Source of the DNA: Plantactinospora endophytica
GTDB lineage: Bacteria; Actinomycetota; Actinomycetes; Mycobacteriales; Micromonosporaceae
Assembly: GCF_016862915.1 (NCBI RefSeq)
Contig: NZ_BONW01000028.1
Span: 461,870-525,869, forward strand
Direction: 5' to 3'
Length of the DNA stretch: 64,000 nucleotides
Both the position numbers and the translations under genes were made by a program. Below the pieces are notes generated by a model. It was not told where the DNA came from. It did no database searches and saw only the letters and a program-made list of their open reading frames with translations. Positions 45,249-54,841 of this stretch are shown in pieces (position 1 is the stretch's first letter; each line of letters opens with the position of its first letter).

Positions 45249-46898
45249 TCAGGGTGCGGTGATCGACTGGGAGTGACGGAAGAAGTTGTTCGGGTCCCAG
45301 CGGGCCTTGACCAGTTGCAGCCTCGGGTAGTTCTCCTTGTAGTAGAGCCGGTACCAGGGAACTCCGGAGCGGTTGATCGCCGGGTCCGTGATGTCCGGGT
45401 CGGGAGCGCTGACGTAGCAGCCGTCGGTCTGGTCGTTGGGGACAGGGTAGCCACCGGTGCTGGCGAACAGCGCCCCGTAGGCATCGCGCAGGAACCCGAC
45501 GTGCACGCTGTCCTCTGCCGGGTTCAGCCAGAAACCTTGCAGCGCCGCGAGGAAGGCCGCATCGCGGTGGGCGGTCGCGGTGGCGCCGGGCGGTACGGTA
45601 TTGATCTTCCCGCCGCCATAGCCCGCAAGCTGCAACACCACGTTGGGGTTGGCATAGTCGGTCCGAGTCAGCTGTCCGTAGAGCGCCGCGAGCTGTGCGT
45701 CCGTGAAGCTCTTGCGCATGAACGCGGTCTTGATGCCGCTGCGCAGGGTCGGGTTGCCGGTCAGGGTCGGGTTGGCAGTGCCGATCACCTTGACAGAGTC
45801 CAGCCATGACATCTTCTGCGACTGGAACGGGCCGGTCACGCCGGTGTCGCGGATCATCGCGGCAACGTAGTCGGCCAGCAACTGGCTGGCGTTCGACAGC
45901 CCGGCGTCGATCTCGGTGAAGACCGTGATGTTTCCACCCGCACGGTGCGGAATCAGCATCTGGCTGCACGCCGCCGTATACGGGGAGTCGGCTGCGGCGT
46001 TCTGCTCGTGCCAGACGCCGTAGTTGCGCACCAACGTGGTGAACTTCGCCTGGTCGAGTGAACTCCACGGCACTGTTACGACGTTGAGCAGAACGTCCTT
46101 TGGCGGAGCCGGCAATGCTGTCGTGGGGGAGTCGCCAGTGGCGTCAGGAGAACGAAACCAGAACCTCGTGATGACGCCGAAGTTGCCCCCGCCGCCGCCT
46201 GTGCACGCCCACCACAGATCGTGGTTGGGGTCCGCCGGGCTGCGTGAGGCGACCACGCGGCGTGCGACCTTGTACTTGTCGACGACGACCATCTCGACGG
46301 CCTCGATGTGGTCGGAGACGAGACCGAACCTGCGCGACAGCATGCCGTAACCGCCGCCGGTGGCGTGGCCGCCGATGCCGACGTCAAGACAGATTCCGGC
46401 CGGAAGGGTGACGTTCCATCCCTTGTAAAGGGCGTTCTTCACATTTCCGAGAAGGGCGCCACCTTCGACCACGAACGCCTTGCGCGTGCTGTCGAAGTAG
46501 ACCTTGTCCATCATGGACATGTCGATAATGATCTTTGTGTCCATGTTGTAGACGAAGTCAGCGAAGCAGTGCCCACCGCCTCGAATGGATACGCGCTTGC
46601 CGGCGTTGACGGCCTCTTGGACGACCGCGACGACTTGGTCCGTCGACCCGACGAGGCGTACAGACTCGGGCCTGGCGACCCACCGCTGGTTGTTGCCCAC
46701 CACGAGTTCGGCGTAGCGAGGATCACTCTGGGTCACGCTCGCCGGCCCGAAGGTCGGGCCATAGGCGCCTCCGCCGTTCTCGCTGGCCGCAGCCAATGGG
46801 GCGGCCATGGCCGGGCCACCTGCGGCGAGTCCTACGGCGGCGGAACCCGCCGCAGCCACCGTGCCGGTCAGTATCGTTCTTCTGCTAATCACGGCCAT
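45249..46898 (-). CDS. Secreted bicovalent FAD oxidase (berberine-bridge-enzyme-like)
   Basis: 549 residues. A twin-arginine signal (ISRRTILTGTVAAAG, ending near AMAAP) suggests export folded with FAD. The FAD_binding_4/BBE fold carries both covalent flavin attachment residues: His110 in RGGGHCFADF and Cys170 in AGICLDVGIGGHATGGG. The C-terminal BBE motif is RWDPNNFFRHSQSI. Family members oxidise sugars or chito- and cello-oligosaccharides, alkaloids and antibiotic intermediates. Given the surrounding hydrolases, oligosaccharide oxidation to lactones is a fair guess. The 550 bases upstream (46899-47449) show no supported gene and lower GC. Confidence 0.9.
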   Translation of the reverse strand: MAVISRRTILTGTVAAAGSAAVGLAAGGPAMAAPLAAASENGGGAYGPTFGPASVTQSDPRYAELVVGNNQRWVARPESVRLVGSTDQVVAVVQEAVNAGKRVSIRGGGHCFADFVYNMDTKIIIDMSMMDKVYFDSTRKAFVVEGGALLGNVKNALYKGWNVTLPAGICLDVGIGGHATGGGYGMLSRRFGLVSDHIEAVEMVVVDKYKVARRVVASRSPADPNHDLWWACTGGGGGNFGVITRFWFRSPDATGDSPTTALPAPPKDVLLNVVTVPWSSLDQAKFTTLVRNYGVWHEQNAAADSPYTAACSQMLIPHRAGGNITVFTEIDAGLSNASQLLADYVAAMIRDTGVTGPFQSQKMSWLDSVKVIGTANPTLTGNPTLRSGIKTAFMRKSFTDAQLAALYGQLTRTDYANPNVVLQLAGYGGGKINTVPPGATATAHRDAAFLAALQGFWLNPAEDSVHVGFLRDAYGALFASTGGYPVPNDQTDGCYVSAPDPDITDPAINRSGVPWYRLYYKENYPRLQLVKARWDPNNFFRHSQSITAP

Positions 46899-47449
46899 AC
46901 GCGTGTCCTCCGATGAGTTCCGGTGTTTCTCGTAGGCGTTTCGGCCGTCGGGCGGTTTAGCGCGCGGAATGTCTTTGCGCTTCGCAACGTGACCCGGCGG
47001 CGCCTGGCCCCTACTGAAGCCAGATCGTGTCTAGAACGTGACCCGTGCCAAACGGACGCACAACGCACCCAGGCACTACGGCTCGCAGTCGCCTGACAGA
47101 CGCGGATTTCCAGTGGCGTGGTCAGACGAGCTCAAACGAAAAGGTGCGCCCTCCTAGGTTCTTGCTCCGCGTTCCGCAGCTACTGAACCAGACTCGACCG
47201 AGCGTATTCAAATTCCCTACATCCGACATACATGGCGAGGCTCGTAGGCTGACTCGATGGATGCTTCGTCGAGACCAGCTATCGCAGCACCGCGTCGAGG
47301 GCGAGCAGCGGACTCGGCGAATCTTCCGACATCGGTTCGTCGGCCACGTGACGTTCCGTTACGACGACCCGTCGTCGGCCGAGTGCGCGCATCCGCTTCT
47401 ACAGACGACAGGACGTTTGCTCGACGGACCATCTGGACACCTGTCCGTC

Positions 47450-48313
47450 ATGTTCGATGGCTTCCTGGACGAGCGGATCGACGTCGGGGACGTGGAACTC
47501 CGAGTTCGGCATGCCGGACGAGGCCGTCCGGTTCTTCTCATCCACAGACATCCGCGTACCGGATCGACCTGGCATCGGGTCGCACCGCAGCTGGTTGAAC
47601 GGGGATTCACCGTCGTCTGTCCGGACATGCGCGGCTACGGGCAGTCGGGGAAGGCGCGCATCCTCCCCGACCACTCGCAGCAGTCCAAGCGAACCGTGGC
47701 CGCAGACCTCGGCCGGCTGATGAACGCTCTGGGCCACCCCAGGTTCGCCGCCGTCGGGCACGACCGCGGCTCCTACGTGGCGCTGCGCCTGGCACTGGAC
47801 CATCCCCACGCAGTCAGCCGCCTGGTCGTACTCGACGGCGTGCCGATCAGTGAGGCCCTCGCCCGGTGCGACGCCGCGTTCGCCCGGGCCTGGTACCACT
47901 GGTTCTTCTTCGCCCAGCCCGACACGCCGGAGCGGGTGATCAACGCCGATCCCGACGCCTGGTACGCGAGCAAGGCGCGACCGGAAAGCATGGGAGCCGA
48001 AAACTATCAGGAGTTCCGGCAGGCCATCCACAACGCAGCCACGGTGCGCGCGATGCTGGAGGACTACCGCGCCGGCCTCGGAGTCGACCGGGAGCATGAG
48101 GAAGCCGATCGGCGCGCCGGTCGCACCGTAGGCTGTCCGACGCTCTTCCTCTGGTCGACGCGGGACGACATGGAGAACCTGTACGGTGACCCGCTCGCGA
48201 TCTGGGCGGCGTGGGCCGACGATCTCCGTGGCCATCCGATCGAGTCCGGACACCACGTCGCCGAGGAGAATCCCGACGACCTGACCACGGCGCTGCATGA
48301 CTTTCTTGCCTGA
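47450..48313 (+). CDS. Alpha/beta hydrolase, fluoroacetate-dehalogenase-like
   Basis: 287 residues. The N-terminal MFDGFLDERIDVGDVELRVR, nucleophile Asp in VGHDRGSYVALRLALDHP, AWYHWFFFAQPDTPERVINA and catalytic His in ESGHHVAEENP match the fluoroacetate dehalogenase/epoxide hydrolase branch. The oxyanion-hole motif usually HGHPQT is RHPRT here (LIHRHPRTGSTWH): Gly is replaced by Arg, which could alter activity. The ATG at 47450 fits the family N-terminus but has no good ribosome site; the open frame upstream to 47045 does not resemble protein. Nothing recognisable lies in 48314-48687. Confidence 0.82.
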   Translation: MFDGFLDERIDVGDVELRVRHAGRGRPVLLIHRHPRTGSTWHRVAPQLVERGFTVVCPDMRGYGQSGKARILPDHSQQSKRTVAADLGRLMNALGHPRFAAVGHDRGSYVALRLALDHPHAVSRLVVLDGVPISEALARCDAAFARAWYHWFFFAQPDTPERVINADPDAWYASKARPESMGAENYQEFRQAIHNAATVRAMLEDYRAGLGVDREHEEADRRAGRTVGCPTLFLWSTRDDMENLYGDPLAIWAAWADDLRGHPIESGHHVAEENPDDLTTALHDFLA

Positions 48314-48687
48314 CAGTCTCGCTCCGCCCATCGTCCTCTGATGCCGCCATACGCTCGCGGCTCGGACGACACGACAGGAAGTCACCACTAGTAACCGGGA
48401 TCTCGGCTCGACTCAGGCAGCGATAATCACTGAGCCTCTTCCAACCTCACCGCGAAAATGACGAACGCCGCCGGCGACGCTCGCTTGCCGCCCAACCCAT
48501 CTCAAGATCGAAGATTCGTGGTGCTGGGACAGCCACCCAAGTGTGGGGCCTTAAGGAGGCCGCTGTCGGACTTGTCGATGGTCTCGTGCCCCGCCGCGCG
48601 GCGGTTTCCGCAGCCTGGGCCGGGCGTGTGGGAACCGCCGTGCCAACGAGCGTCGACTGGAGTTCGGCCGCCGTCGCACGCCTCCGG

Positions 48688-51123
48688 TCAGTACACCTCC
48701 AGTCCCCAGAGCGAGTAGCCCCACTGGGTGCCCCGGACGGTGGCGTGCACCCGGACGTACCGTCCGCTGGCGGCCAGTCGGAGGTCGTCGACCCCGCCGT
48801 CGCCGCCCGTCACCGTGCTTACGGTGGCCCACCTCTGCCCGTCGGTCGAGGTCTGGATCTGGTACGTCCGCGCGTAGGCCGTCTGCCAGCGCAGCAGCAC
48901 CCGGTTGACCGGACGTACGGCCCCGAGGTCCACCCGGATCCACTGTGGATCCGCGAACGCGCTGGACCACGCCGAGAGCGAGTCCCCGTCCACGGCGTTA
49001 CGGGCCGCCAGGTCCGAGGTCTCCTGGCTGGAGGCGGTGACCGGACGGTTGCGGGCCAGGTCACCGGTGACGGCGGCACCGGGCCAGCCGGGCGCCCGAC
49101 CGACCGCGTCGAAGATCGGTATGGACGCGCCGTACGTCGGCGCCGGCTTCGGGGTGCCCCAGGTCCGTTGCGCCAGCCCTCGGAGTGGATCCCGGAGCAC
49201 CGTCGCGACCGTCTCCGGTCGTTCCCGCTCGGGTACGTCGCACCAGACGTGCAGGGTGGAGCCCAGGTTGCGGGTCGAGTCGGTGATGACGGTGCCGCCC
49301 TCGAAGGTGTCCACCGTCCACGACCCGTTCAGATAGGCGTTGTCCGGCCGCGCTCCCGTGCCGATGACGTAGTAGGTCGGTGTCCAGCTCGCGTTGAGCA
49401 CGGTGTGTCCCCGGTCGAGCAACTGCTGCGGAGTCAGGCCCAGGTCGTCCCAGTACTCCACCACGATGTCGCTGTCCGGCATGATGGTGCCGTCGCCGGC
49501 CCTGATGCCGTCGTTCCACATCCGCATGGTCTTGCCGGCGGCCCGGACGATGTCGTTGGCCCAGTTCACGAAGCCGTAGTAGGTGTCCTTGGCGGTCGCG
49601 TTGGCGCCGTAGTTCGCCCGGGCGTAGCTCAGTAGTTGCGGATAGTCGGCGTAGTTCGTCACGTACTCGTCCGCGCCGACGTGCCAGTAGGGTGCGGGGA
49701 ACAACTCCATCGCCTCTGTGATCAGGTCCCGCATGAGGGCGTACGACTCGGGCTTCGACAGGTCGATGAAGGAGTTGTGCACCGCGCCGGTCCGACTGCG
49801 CAGCTTCAGATCGGGGTGGGCGGCGAGCACCGCGTCCAGGTGACCGGGCATGTCGATCTCGGGCACGATCGTCACCTTGTACCGGGCGGCCAGCGTCACC
49901 AGATCGCGGATCTGCTGCTTGGTGTAGTGCTGGGCCGAGACGACCTCCGGGTGCAGGGTGCTCTCCAGCCGGAACCCGAGGTTGTCGGACAGGTGCAGGT
50001 GCAGGTAGTTCAGTTTCGCGTACGCCAGGTCTTTGATGTGCCAGCGCAGCCAGTCGACCGTGAAGTACTTCCGGCCGACGTCGATCATCACGCCGCGCTC
50101 CCGGTACGCGGGCCAGTCCCGGGCCGTGCCGTACGACACCGTCGGACCGGTTCGGAACAGTTGCAGCAGCGTACGGGTGCCGTAGAACGCCCCGGTCTCG
50201 CCGTTGGCGCTGATCGTGGCTACGCAGTCCACGGTCAGTCGATAGCCCTCGGTGCCCAGCGAGGCGTCGGCGGCGCCGAGCTTCAGCACCACGTCCCCGC
50301 AGGCGGGAACCACACCGACCGGAACCACCGCCGGGGTACGCCCGAGCACCTCGGCCAGATCCTCGGCGAAGGTGGCCGCCTCGTCCAGCAGGGCGGGTTC
50401 GGCGACCAGCCGGGAGGCCGCCCCGAACGCGTACTGGCCGGTGCCGGGAGTCCACTCCCGCAGTGCCGGTATGGTCGTCGGCGGCGTGCCGATCCCCGCT
50501 CCGTACGCCTCCACCTCGGCGAACTGAAGGACGTGGTCACCGTTCTGGTCGGGCCGCAACCTGCTGCCGCTGATCCGGAGGTAGCGGGCGGAACTGGCCG
50601 GGAACGTGAACGACTGGGCGGCAGCGGTCGGCCGGGCGTAGTCGACCCGGGTCGCCACGGTCGACCAGGCGAGGCCGTCGGTCGAGACGGCGATGGTGAA
50701 GTCGATCGGGAAGCCGAGGCCGACGTTCGTGCCGTCCGACCGGGCGAAGAGGTCGACCCGGTCCAGCGGGTACGCGGTACCGAGATCGAGCCGCACCCAC
50801 TCGGTGTGGTTCACCGTAACGTTCGACCAACTGCTCCAACCGGCCGGCCCGCGTACGCCGTCGGTGGCGGCGCCGATCGTCCAGCCGCTGCCCTGGTAGT
50901 TGGACGAGGCGGCGACCGCCGCGCCGAGCGCGACGTTGCGCGGCGTCGCGGCGGCGGACCCGGCCCGGTCCGGCGCGGCCTCGGCCGGGGCGGGTGCCGG
51001 GCTGGTGACCGGGGCCAGCATCGCCCCGGCGAGCAGTGCCGTCAGGGCCAGAGTTCGGGCTGAGCCGGCCCGTAACGGTTGCCGGAACCTGTTCCGGACA
51101 GCGTGGTGTGCGGCGTGTGCCAT
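48688..51123 (-). CDS. Secreted GH20 beta-N-acetylhexosaminidase with two F5/8-type (CBM32-like) modules
   Basis: 811 residues. Signal peptide (LALTALLAGAMLAPVTSPAP). An N-terminal discoidin-like module (about 60-210: RNVALGAAVAASSNYQGSGW, VRLDLGTAYPLDRV) precedes a GH20b domain and the catalytic GH20 barrel (about 335-655: RERGVMIDVGRKYFTVDWLR, PEIDMPGHLDAVL, HVGADEY with Asp485-Glu486). A second discoidin module closes the protein (about 680-811: RNRPVTASSQETSDLAARNA, WGYSLWGLEVY). It should remove terminal GlcNAc/GalNAc from glycans or chitin oligomers outside the cell, held by the two binding modules. The ATG follows GAAGGTGAC. Confidence 0.92.
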   Translation of the reverse strand: MAHAAHHAVRNRFRQPLRAGSARTLALTALLAGAMLAPVTSPAPAPAEAAPDRAGSAAATPRNVALGAAVAASSNYQGSGWTIGAATDGVRGPAGWSSWSNVTVNHTEWVRLDLGTAYPLDRVDLFARSDGTNVGLGFPIDFTIAVSTDGLAWSTVATRVDYARPTAAAQSFTFPASSARYLRISGSRLRPDQNGDHVLQFAEVEAYGAGIGTPPTTIPALREWTPGTGQYAFGAASRLVAEPALLDEAATFAEDLAEVLGRTPAVVPVGVVPACGDVVLKLGAADASLGTEGYRLTVDCVATISANGETGAFYGTRTLLQLFRTGPTVSYGTARDWPAYRERGVMIDVGRKYFTVDWLRWHIKDLAYAKLNYLHLHLSDNLGFRLESTLHPEVVSAQHYTKQQIRDLVTLAARYKVTIVPEIDMPGHLDAVLAAHPDLKLRSRTGAVHNSFIDLSKPESYALMRDLITEAMELFPAPYWHVGADEYVTNYADYPQLLSYARANYGANATAKDTYYGFVNWANDIVRAAGKTMRMWNDGIRAGDGTIMPDSDIVVEYWDDLGLTPQQLLDRGHTVLNASWTPTYYVIGTGARPDNAYLNGSWTVDTFEGGTVITDSTRNLGSTLHVWCDVPERERPETVATVLRDPLRGLAQRTWGTPKPAPTYGASIPIFDAVGRAPGWPGAAVTGDLARNRPVTASSQETSDLAARNAVDGDSLSAWSSAFADPQWIRVDLGAVRPVNRVLLRWQTAYARTYQIQTSTDGQRWATVSTVTGGDGGVDDLRLAASGRYVRVHATVRGTQWGYSLWGLEVY

Positions 51124-51142
51124 GGGTTTGTCACCTTCCTCG

Positions 51143-51370
51143 TTACCAGTCCCCGTGCGACGGGACGCCGGTCCTGACCCTGTCCGCGATGGCGTGGTGC
51201 TGCGGCGGCGGCCAGGTATCCGGATCGTCCAGGCGGAACTCGGGTCCGTGTTCGGGTGGGCGCCCGGTCGCTGCGGCCGGTCGGGGTGACTTCGGTAGTC
51301 GTAGTACCCGGTCGGAGCGGATGCGGCCCAGCAGCACGACCGGCAGGTCGGCCATGACGTAGGCGAGTCG
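51143..51370 (-). pseudogene. Transposase fragment
   Basis: The frame reads LPVVLLGRIRSDRVLRLPKS, then GRPPEHGPEFRLDDPDTWPP. This matches a recurring segment of IS701-like DDE transposases of actinomycetes (VLRLP...GRPP-HG-EF-L--P-TWP). No other part of the element is left. It occupies most of the 364-base gap between the GH20 gene and the propeller gene. Confidence 0.6.
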
Positions 51371-51375
51371 GTGCA

Positions 51376-51407
51376 CCCCCTGACCGGCGTCGAAACCGGT
51401 CAGGGGG
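51376..51407 (-). terminator. Perfect 12-bp hairpin after the propeller gene
   Basis: CCCCCTGACCGG (51376-51387) pairs with CCGGTCAGGGGG (51396-51407), 8-base loop. It lies about 80 bases beyond the stop of the minus-strand gene 51488-53083 and is the likely terminator of the paired propeller genes. Confidence 0.75.
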
Positions 51408-51487
51408 CAGTCACCGCGTCTTCCGGAGGATTTCGACCGGGAGAGCCCGGAGTGGGCGGGCCTGGTCGACTGCCTGTCCGGTGGTGG

Positions 51488-53083
51488 CTATCGGAGGTTG
51501 AGCCAGCTGCCCCAGGTGCCGTTCGGGCTGGCCTGCCACGCTGAGTACAGCGCCCCGTCGCCGCCGATGACGAACGCCTGGAGCCGACCGTCGGCGTTGG
51601 GCGCGACGGCCAGGTCCATTGACAGCTGGTTTCCGCCGAGGCCGGCCCAGGCGGACCAGCTTCCGTTCGCCGCGACCTGCCATTTGTGGTACAGCTTGCC
51701 GTCGCCACCGATCGCCAGGACCTCCATGCGGCGGTCGGCGTTCACACCGACGGCCGGGGCGTGCAGGTCCGTGCCGCCCAGGTTCGCCCACGCGGACCAG
51801 GTGCCGTTGACGGCGGTCTGCCAGATGGAATAGAGAGCCCCGTCGCCACCGACGACGAATGCCTGGAGGCGGCCGTCGGCGTTCCGCTCGACTGCCAGGT
51901 CTGTGGTGAGGTCGGAACCGCCGCGGGCGGCCCAGTCCGACCAGTCGCCGTTCGGTGTGGTCTGCCATTTGTGGTAGAGCTTCTTGTCGCCACCGATGGC
52001 GAGTACCTCCATGCGGCCGTCGGCGGCCGGGGCGACGACCGGGGAGTGGAGTTCGGTGCCGCCCAGGTTCTTCCAGGGCGACCAGGCGCCGTTCACCGTG
52101 AGCTGCCAGGTGGAGTAGAGGGCGCCGTCGCCACCGACGATGAAGACCTGAAGCCGGCCGTCGGCGTTGCGGCCGACCACCAGGTCACTGGTGAGGCTGG
52201 TGCCGCCCCGCGCCGCCCAGTCCGACCAGTCGCCGTTCGGCGTGGTCTGCCACTTGTGGTAGAGCCGCCTGTCACCGCCGACGGCGAACATCTCCAGGCG
52301 TCCGTCGGGCGCGGCGGCGACCACCGGCGCCCGCAGGTCCGTGCCCCCCAGGCTGCGCCAGTCGCCGAAGGAGCCGTTCGGCGTGGTCTGCCATCTGCTG
52401 TGGATGGCGCCGTCACCGCGGACGGCGAAGGTCTGGAGGCGGCCGTCGGCGTTGTTGCCGACGGCCAACCGGCCTGGCAACTGCTGGTCGTCGGAATCGC
52501 GATCCCAGGCTGCGGTGGCCAGTCGGGCGCCGTTTCCGGCTTCCTCCCCGTAGCGCGCCGGAAACGCCGAAACCTGTACGGCCTGACACACCTCTCCCAC
52601 GGGGGCGGTCAGCCACCCCTCGTTCGGGTACTTCGACAACATCCCGTTCAGGAAGGCGTTCGTGGAGTAGATCGGGTCCTGCACCTGGCTGGGAGTGCCC
52701 CAACCCTGGCTCGGCCGCTGTTGGTAGAGCCCGAGGCTGTCCCGGTCCCCGTAGTCCAGGTTCCGGATCCCGGTCTCCACGATGGTGGTGGTGATGGCGA
52801 TCGTCGCCGCCCGCAGCGGCAGGTTGCGTGACTTGACCACCCCCACGATGACCCGGACACACGCCGCCCGTACGGCGTCGAACGTGGTTTGCAAGCCGTT
52901 GTTCAGCGTGGGTCTGAGCCGGGCGGCGAACGCGGCGTCAGCGGCGGTCGGGGCGGCGACGGTGCAGTTCGGCACGATGGCGGCGAAGGCGGGGGGCGCG
53001 GCGGCGGTGATCAGTCCTCCGGCGAGGATCGATCCGACGATCAGACCGCCGAACAGACGGCGGCGACCGGTACTTCTGCGCAC
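51488..53083 (-). CDS. Secreted protein: lysozyme-like N-terminal domain plus PLL-like beta-propeller
   Basis: 531 residues; GTG at 53083 with AAGGAG 9 bases upstream. The signal peptide spans LFGGLIVGSILAGGLITAAA. The N-terminal domain (about 40-205: RAATIAITTTIVETGIRNLD, GDRDSLGLYQQRPSQGWGTP) is a secreted actinomycete domain of probable peptidoglycan-hydrolase type, with Glu in IVETGI a candidate catalytic residue. It is followed by about seven repeats of NADGRLQAFVVGGDGALYSI with WQ...NG-W--W--LGG, the PLL-type lectin beta-propeller. The propeller would bind fucosylated or other glycans and target the enzyme. Paralogue of the next minus-strand gene. Confidence 0.8.
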   Translation of the reverse strand: MRRSTGRRRLFGGLIVGSILAGGLITAAAPPAFAAIVPNCTVAAPTAADAAFAARLRPTLNNGLQTTFDAVRAACVRVIVGVVKSRNLPLRAATIAITTTIVETGIRNLDYGDRDSLGLYQQRPSQGWGTPSQVQDPIYSTNAFLNGMLSKYPNEGWLTAPVGEVCQAVQVSAFPARYGEEAGNGARLATAAWDRDSDDQQLPGRLAVGNNADGRLQTFAVRGDGAIHSRWQTTPNGSFGDWRSLGGTDLRAPVVAAAPDGRLEMFAVGGDRRLYHKWQTTPNGDWSDWAARGGTSLTSDLVVGRNADGRLQVFIVGGDGALYSTWQLTVNGAWSPWKNLGGTELHSPVVAPAADGRMEVLAIGGDKKLYHKWQTTPNGDWSDWAARGGSDLTTDLAVERNADGRLQAFVVGGDGALYSIWQTAVNGTWSAWANLGGTDLHAPAVGVNADRRMEVLAIGGDGKLYHKWQVAANGSWSAWAGLGGNQLSMDLAVAPNADGRLQAFVIGGDGALYSAWQASPNGTWGSWLNLR

Positions 53084-53221
53084 AAGCAACTCCTTCTGGT
53101 GCGGTGCCCGGCGATGCGGCCACCGGTGAGATGTGGGAAGTTCCGCCGGCACCGGGTCGCCCGGTCCCGATGGCCGGACGAACCGGTGCCGGCGTGGGCC
53201 ACGATCGGATCGCGTGGTGCG

Positions 53222-54841
53222 CTATCCGAGGTCGAGCCAGTTGCCCCAGGAGCCGTTCACGGTGGTCTGCCAGATGGAGTAGAGGTCTCCGTCGCCGCCG
53301 ATCACAAATGCCTGCAACCGACCGTCGGCGTTTGTCCCGACCGTCAGATCGGTGGACAGTCCTGTGCCGCCACGACCGGTCCAGGCCGACCAGACGCCGT
53401 TCGGCGTGGTCTGCCACTTGTGGTACAGCCGGCCGTCGCCGCCGATCGCGAGCAGCTCCATCCGCCCGTCCAGCGACGACCCCGCCACCGGCGAGTGCAG
53501 ATCGGCGCCGCCGAGGTTGCCCCACGCGGACCATGAGCCGTTCACGGTGAGTTGCCAGATCGAGTACACCGCGCCGTCGCCACCGACCACGAAGACCTGC
53601 AACCGACCGTCGGCGTTACGCCCGATCGAAATCTCGCTGGACAGATTGGTGCCGCCGCGAGACGCCCAGGCCGACCACGTGCCATTCGGTGTCGTCTGCC
53701 ACTTGTGGTAGAGCTGACCGTCGCCGCCGATAGAGAACATCTCCAGCCGTCCGTCCGCGGACGAACCGACCACCACGGCCTTCAATTCGGTGCCGCCGAG
53801 GTTGCCCCAGGCGGACCATGAGCCGTTCAGGGTGAGTTGCCAGATCGAGTACACCGCGCCGTCGCCACCGACCACGAAGACCTGCAACCGACCGTCGGCG
53901 TTACGGCCGATCGAAATCTCGCTGGACAGATCGGTACCACCACGGTCGGTCCAGCCGGTCCAGTCGCCGTTCGGTGTCGTCTGCCACTTGTGGTAAAGCC
54001 GACCGTTGCCGCCGATGGAGAACATCTCCAGCCGTCCGTCCGCGGACGAACCGACCACCGGTGCCCTCAGTTCGGTGCCACCCAGATCCCGCCAGGGGGA
54101 GAAGGTGCCGTTCGGCGTGAGCTGCCAGGTGCTGCGTACCGAGCCGGCGCCGGTTGTCGCGAAGGCTTGCAGCCGACCGTCCGCGTTGTTGCCCACCGCC
54201 AACCGGTCCGCGCGGATGTCGATCGAGTTTCCACAGTTGTTACTGACCCGATTGACCGAGTACTCCGCGTTGTCGTGCGTGATTCCCGACGGAACGCCGT
54301 CAAACCATGACTCGACCTTCACCCGGTCCCGCTGCTGCTCGAAGTGCAGGTGAGGGCCTGAGGATCTGCCGGTGCTGCCGACCTTGCCCAACTGGTGGCC
54401 GATGGACACGCGTTGCCCGACACGCACCATCGGCGGTTCGATCATGTGTAGGTAGAGGGTCTGCCATCCGTCGCCGTGATCGATCCGTACGTAGTATCCG
54501 CCGCCGGTTCCCATCGGGCCGGTGGGATTCGACGGAGTCCGGCCACCCAGGGTGCCGTCTATGCCCGCGGCGGCGACCCGGCCGCCGAACGAGGCCAGGA
54601 TCGGGCGGCCCCAGGCGGTACCGCTCTGCGGGGTCATGTCGATGTCGTAGTCGTCGTGTCCGACGTACGTCGCGAGGCGCCAGGTCTCCGCGCAGGTAAC
54701 CGGCAGCTGGAACATCGGCCGAGGCCCGGCCGCATCGGCCGGTGTGGGGGACCACGTCGATCCCACGAGCCCGACGACCGCGACAGTGAGCACACCGAGC
54801 GCGCCCCTGACGAGTCGGCGGGCCAGTTCTGGTACTGACAA
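53222..54841 (-). CDS. Secreted M23 metallopeptidase fused to a PLL-like beta-propeller
   Basis: 539 residues. TTG at 54841 with AAGGAG 6 bases upstream fits the signal peptide (LVRGALGVLTVAVVGLVGST, cleavage near ADA). The M23/LytM domain (about 50-190) has HDDYDIDM (His62, Asp66), His132 in LYLHMI and HLHFE (His164, His166), so the zinc site is complete and it should cut peptidoglycan cross-bridges or other peptides. The C-terminal propeller repeats match those of the downstream paralogue 51488-53083. The two genes are in line with a 138-base gap. Inside the propeller a 285-bp unit is duplicated almost exactly. Confidence 0.88.
   Translation of the reverse strand: MSVPELARRLVRGALGVLTVAVVGLVGSTWSPTPADAAGPRPMFQLPVTCAETWRLATYVGHDDYDIDMTPQSGTAWGRPILASFGGRVAAAGIDGTLGGRTPSNPTGPMGTGGGYYVRIDHGDGWQTLYLHMIEPPMVRVGQRVSIGHQLGKVGSTGRSSGPHLHFEQQRDRVKVESWFDGVPSGITHDNAEYSVNRVSNNCGNSIDIRADRLAVGNNADGRLQAFATTGAGSVRSTWQLTPNGTFSPWRDLGGTELRAPVVGSSADGRLEMFSIGGNGRLYHKWQTTPNGDWTGWTDRGGTDLSSEISIGRNADGRLQVFVVGGDGAVYSIWQLTLNGSWSAWGNLGGTELKAVVVGSSADGRLEMFSIGGDGQLYHKWQTTPNGTWSAWASRGGTNLSSEISIGRNADGRLQVFVVGGDGAVYSIWQLTVNGSWSAWGNLGGADLHSPVAGSSLDGRMELLAIGGDGRLYHKWQTTPNGVWSAWTGRGGTGLSTDLTVGTNADGRLQAFVIGGDGDLYSIWQTTVNGSWGNWLDLG
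53514..54083. repeat. 285-bp internal repeats (two propeller blades) in the M23 gene
   Basis: The block beginning AGGTTGCCCCA at 53514 recurs at 53799, 285 bases later, with only scattered changes over at least 140 bases. 285 bp is 95 codons, two blades. Looser copies continue upstream and in the paralogous gene 51488-53083. Such repeats can change blade number by recombination. Confidence 0.8.

Noticed and set aside
47045..47449. N-terminal extension of the dehalogenase-like protein
   Set aside because: The extra 135 codons have no family similarity, unusual composition and no ribosome site; the family N-terminus begins at 47450.
51488..54200. CRISPR-like or satellite repeat array
   Set aside because: The repeats are in-frame protein blades in two secreted propeller proteins.
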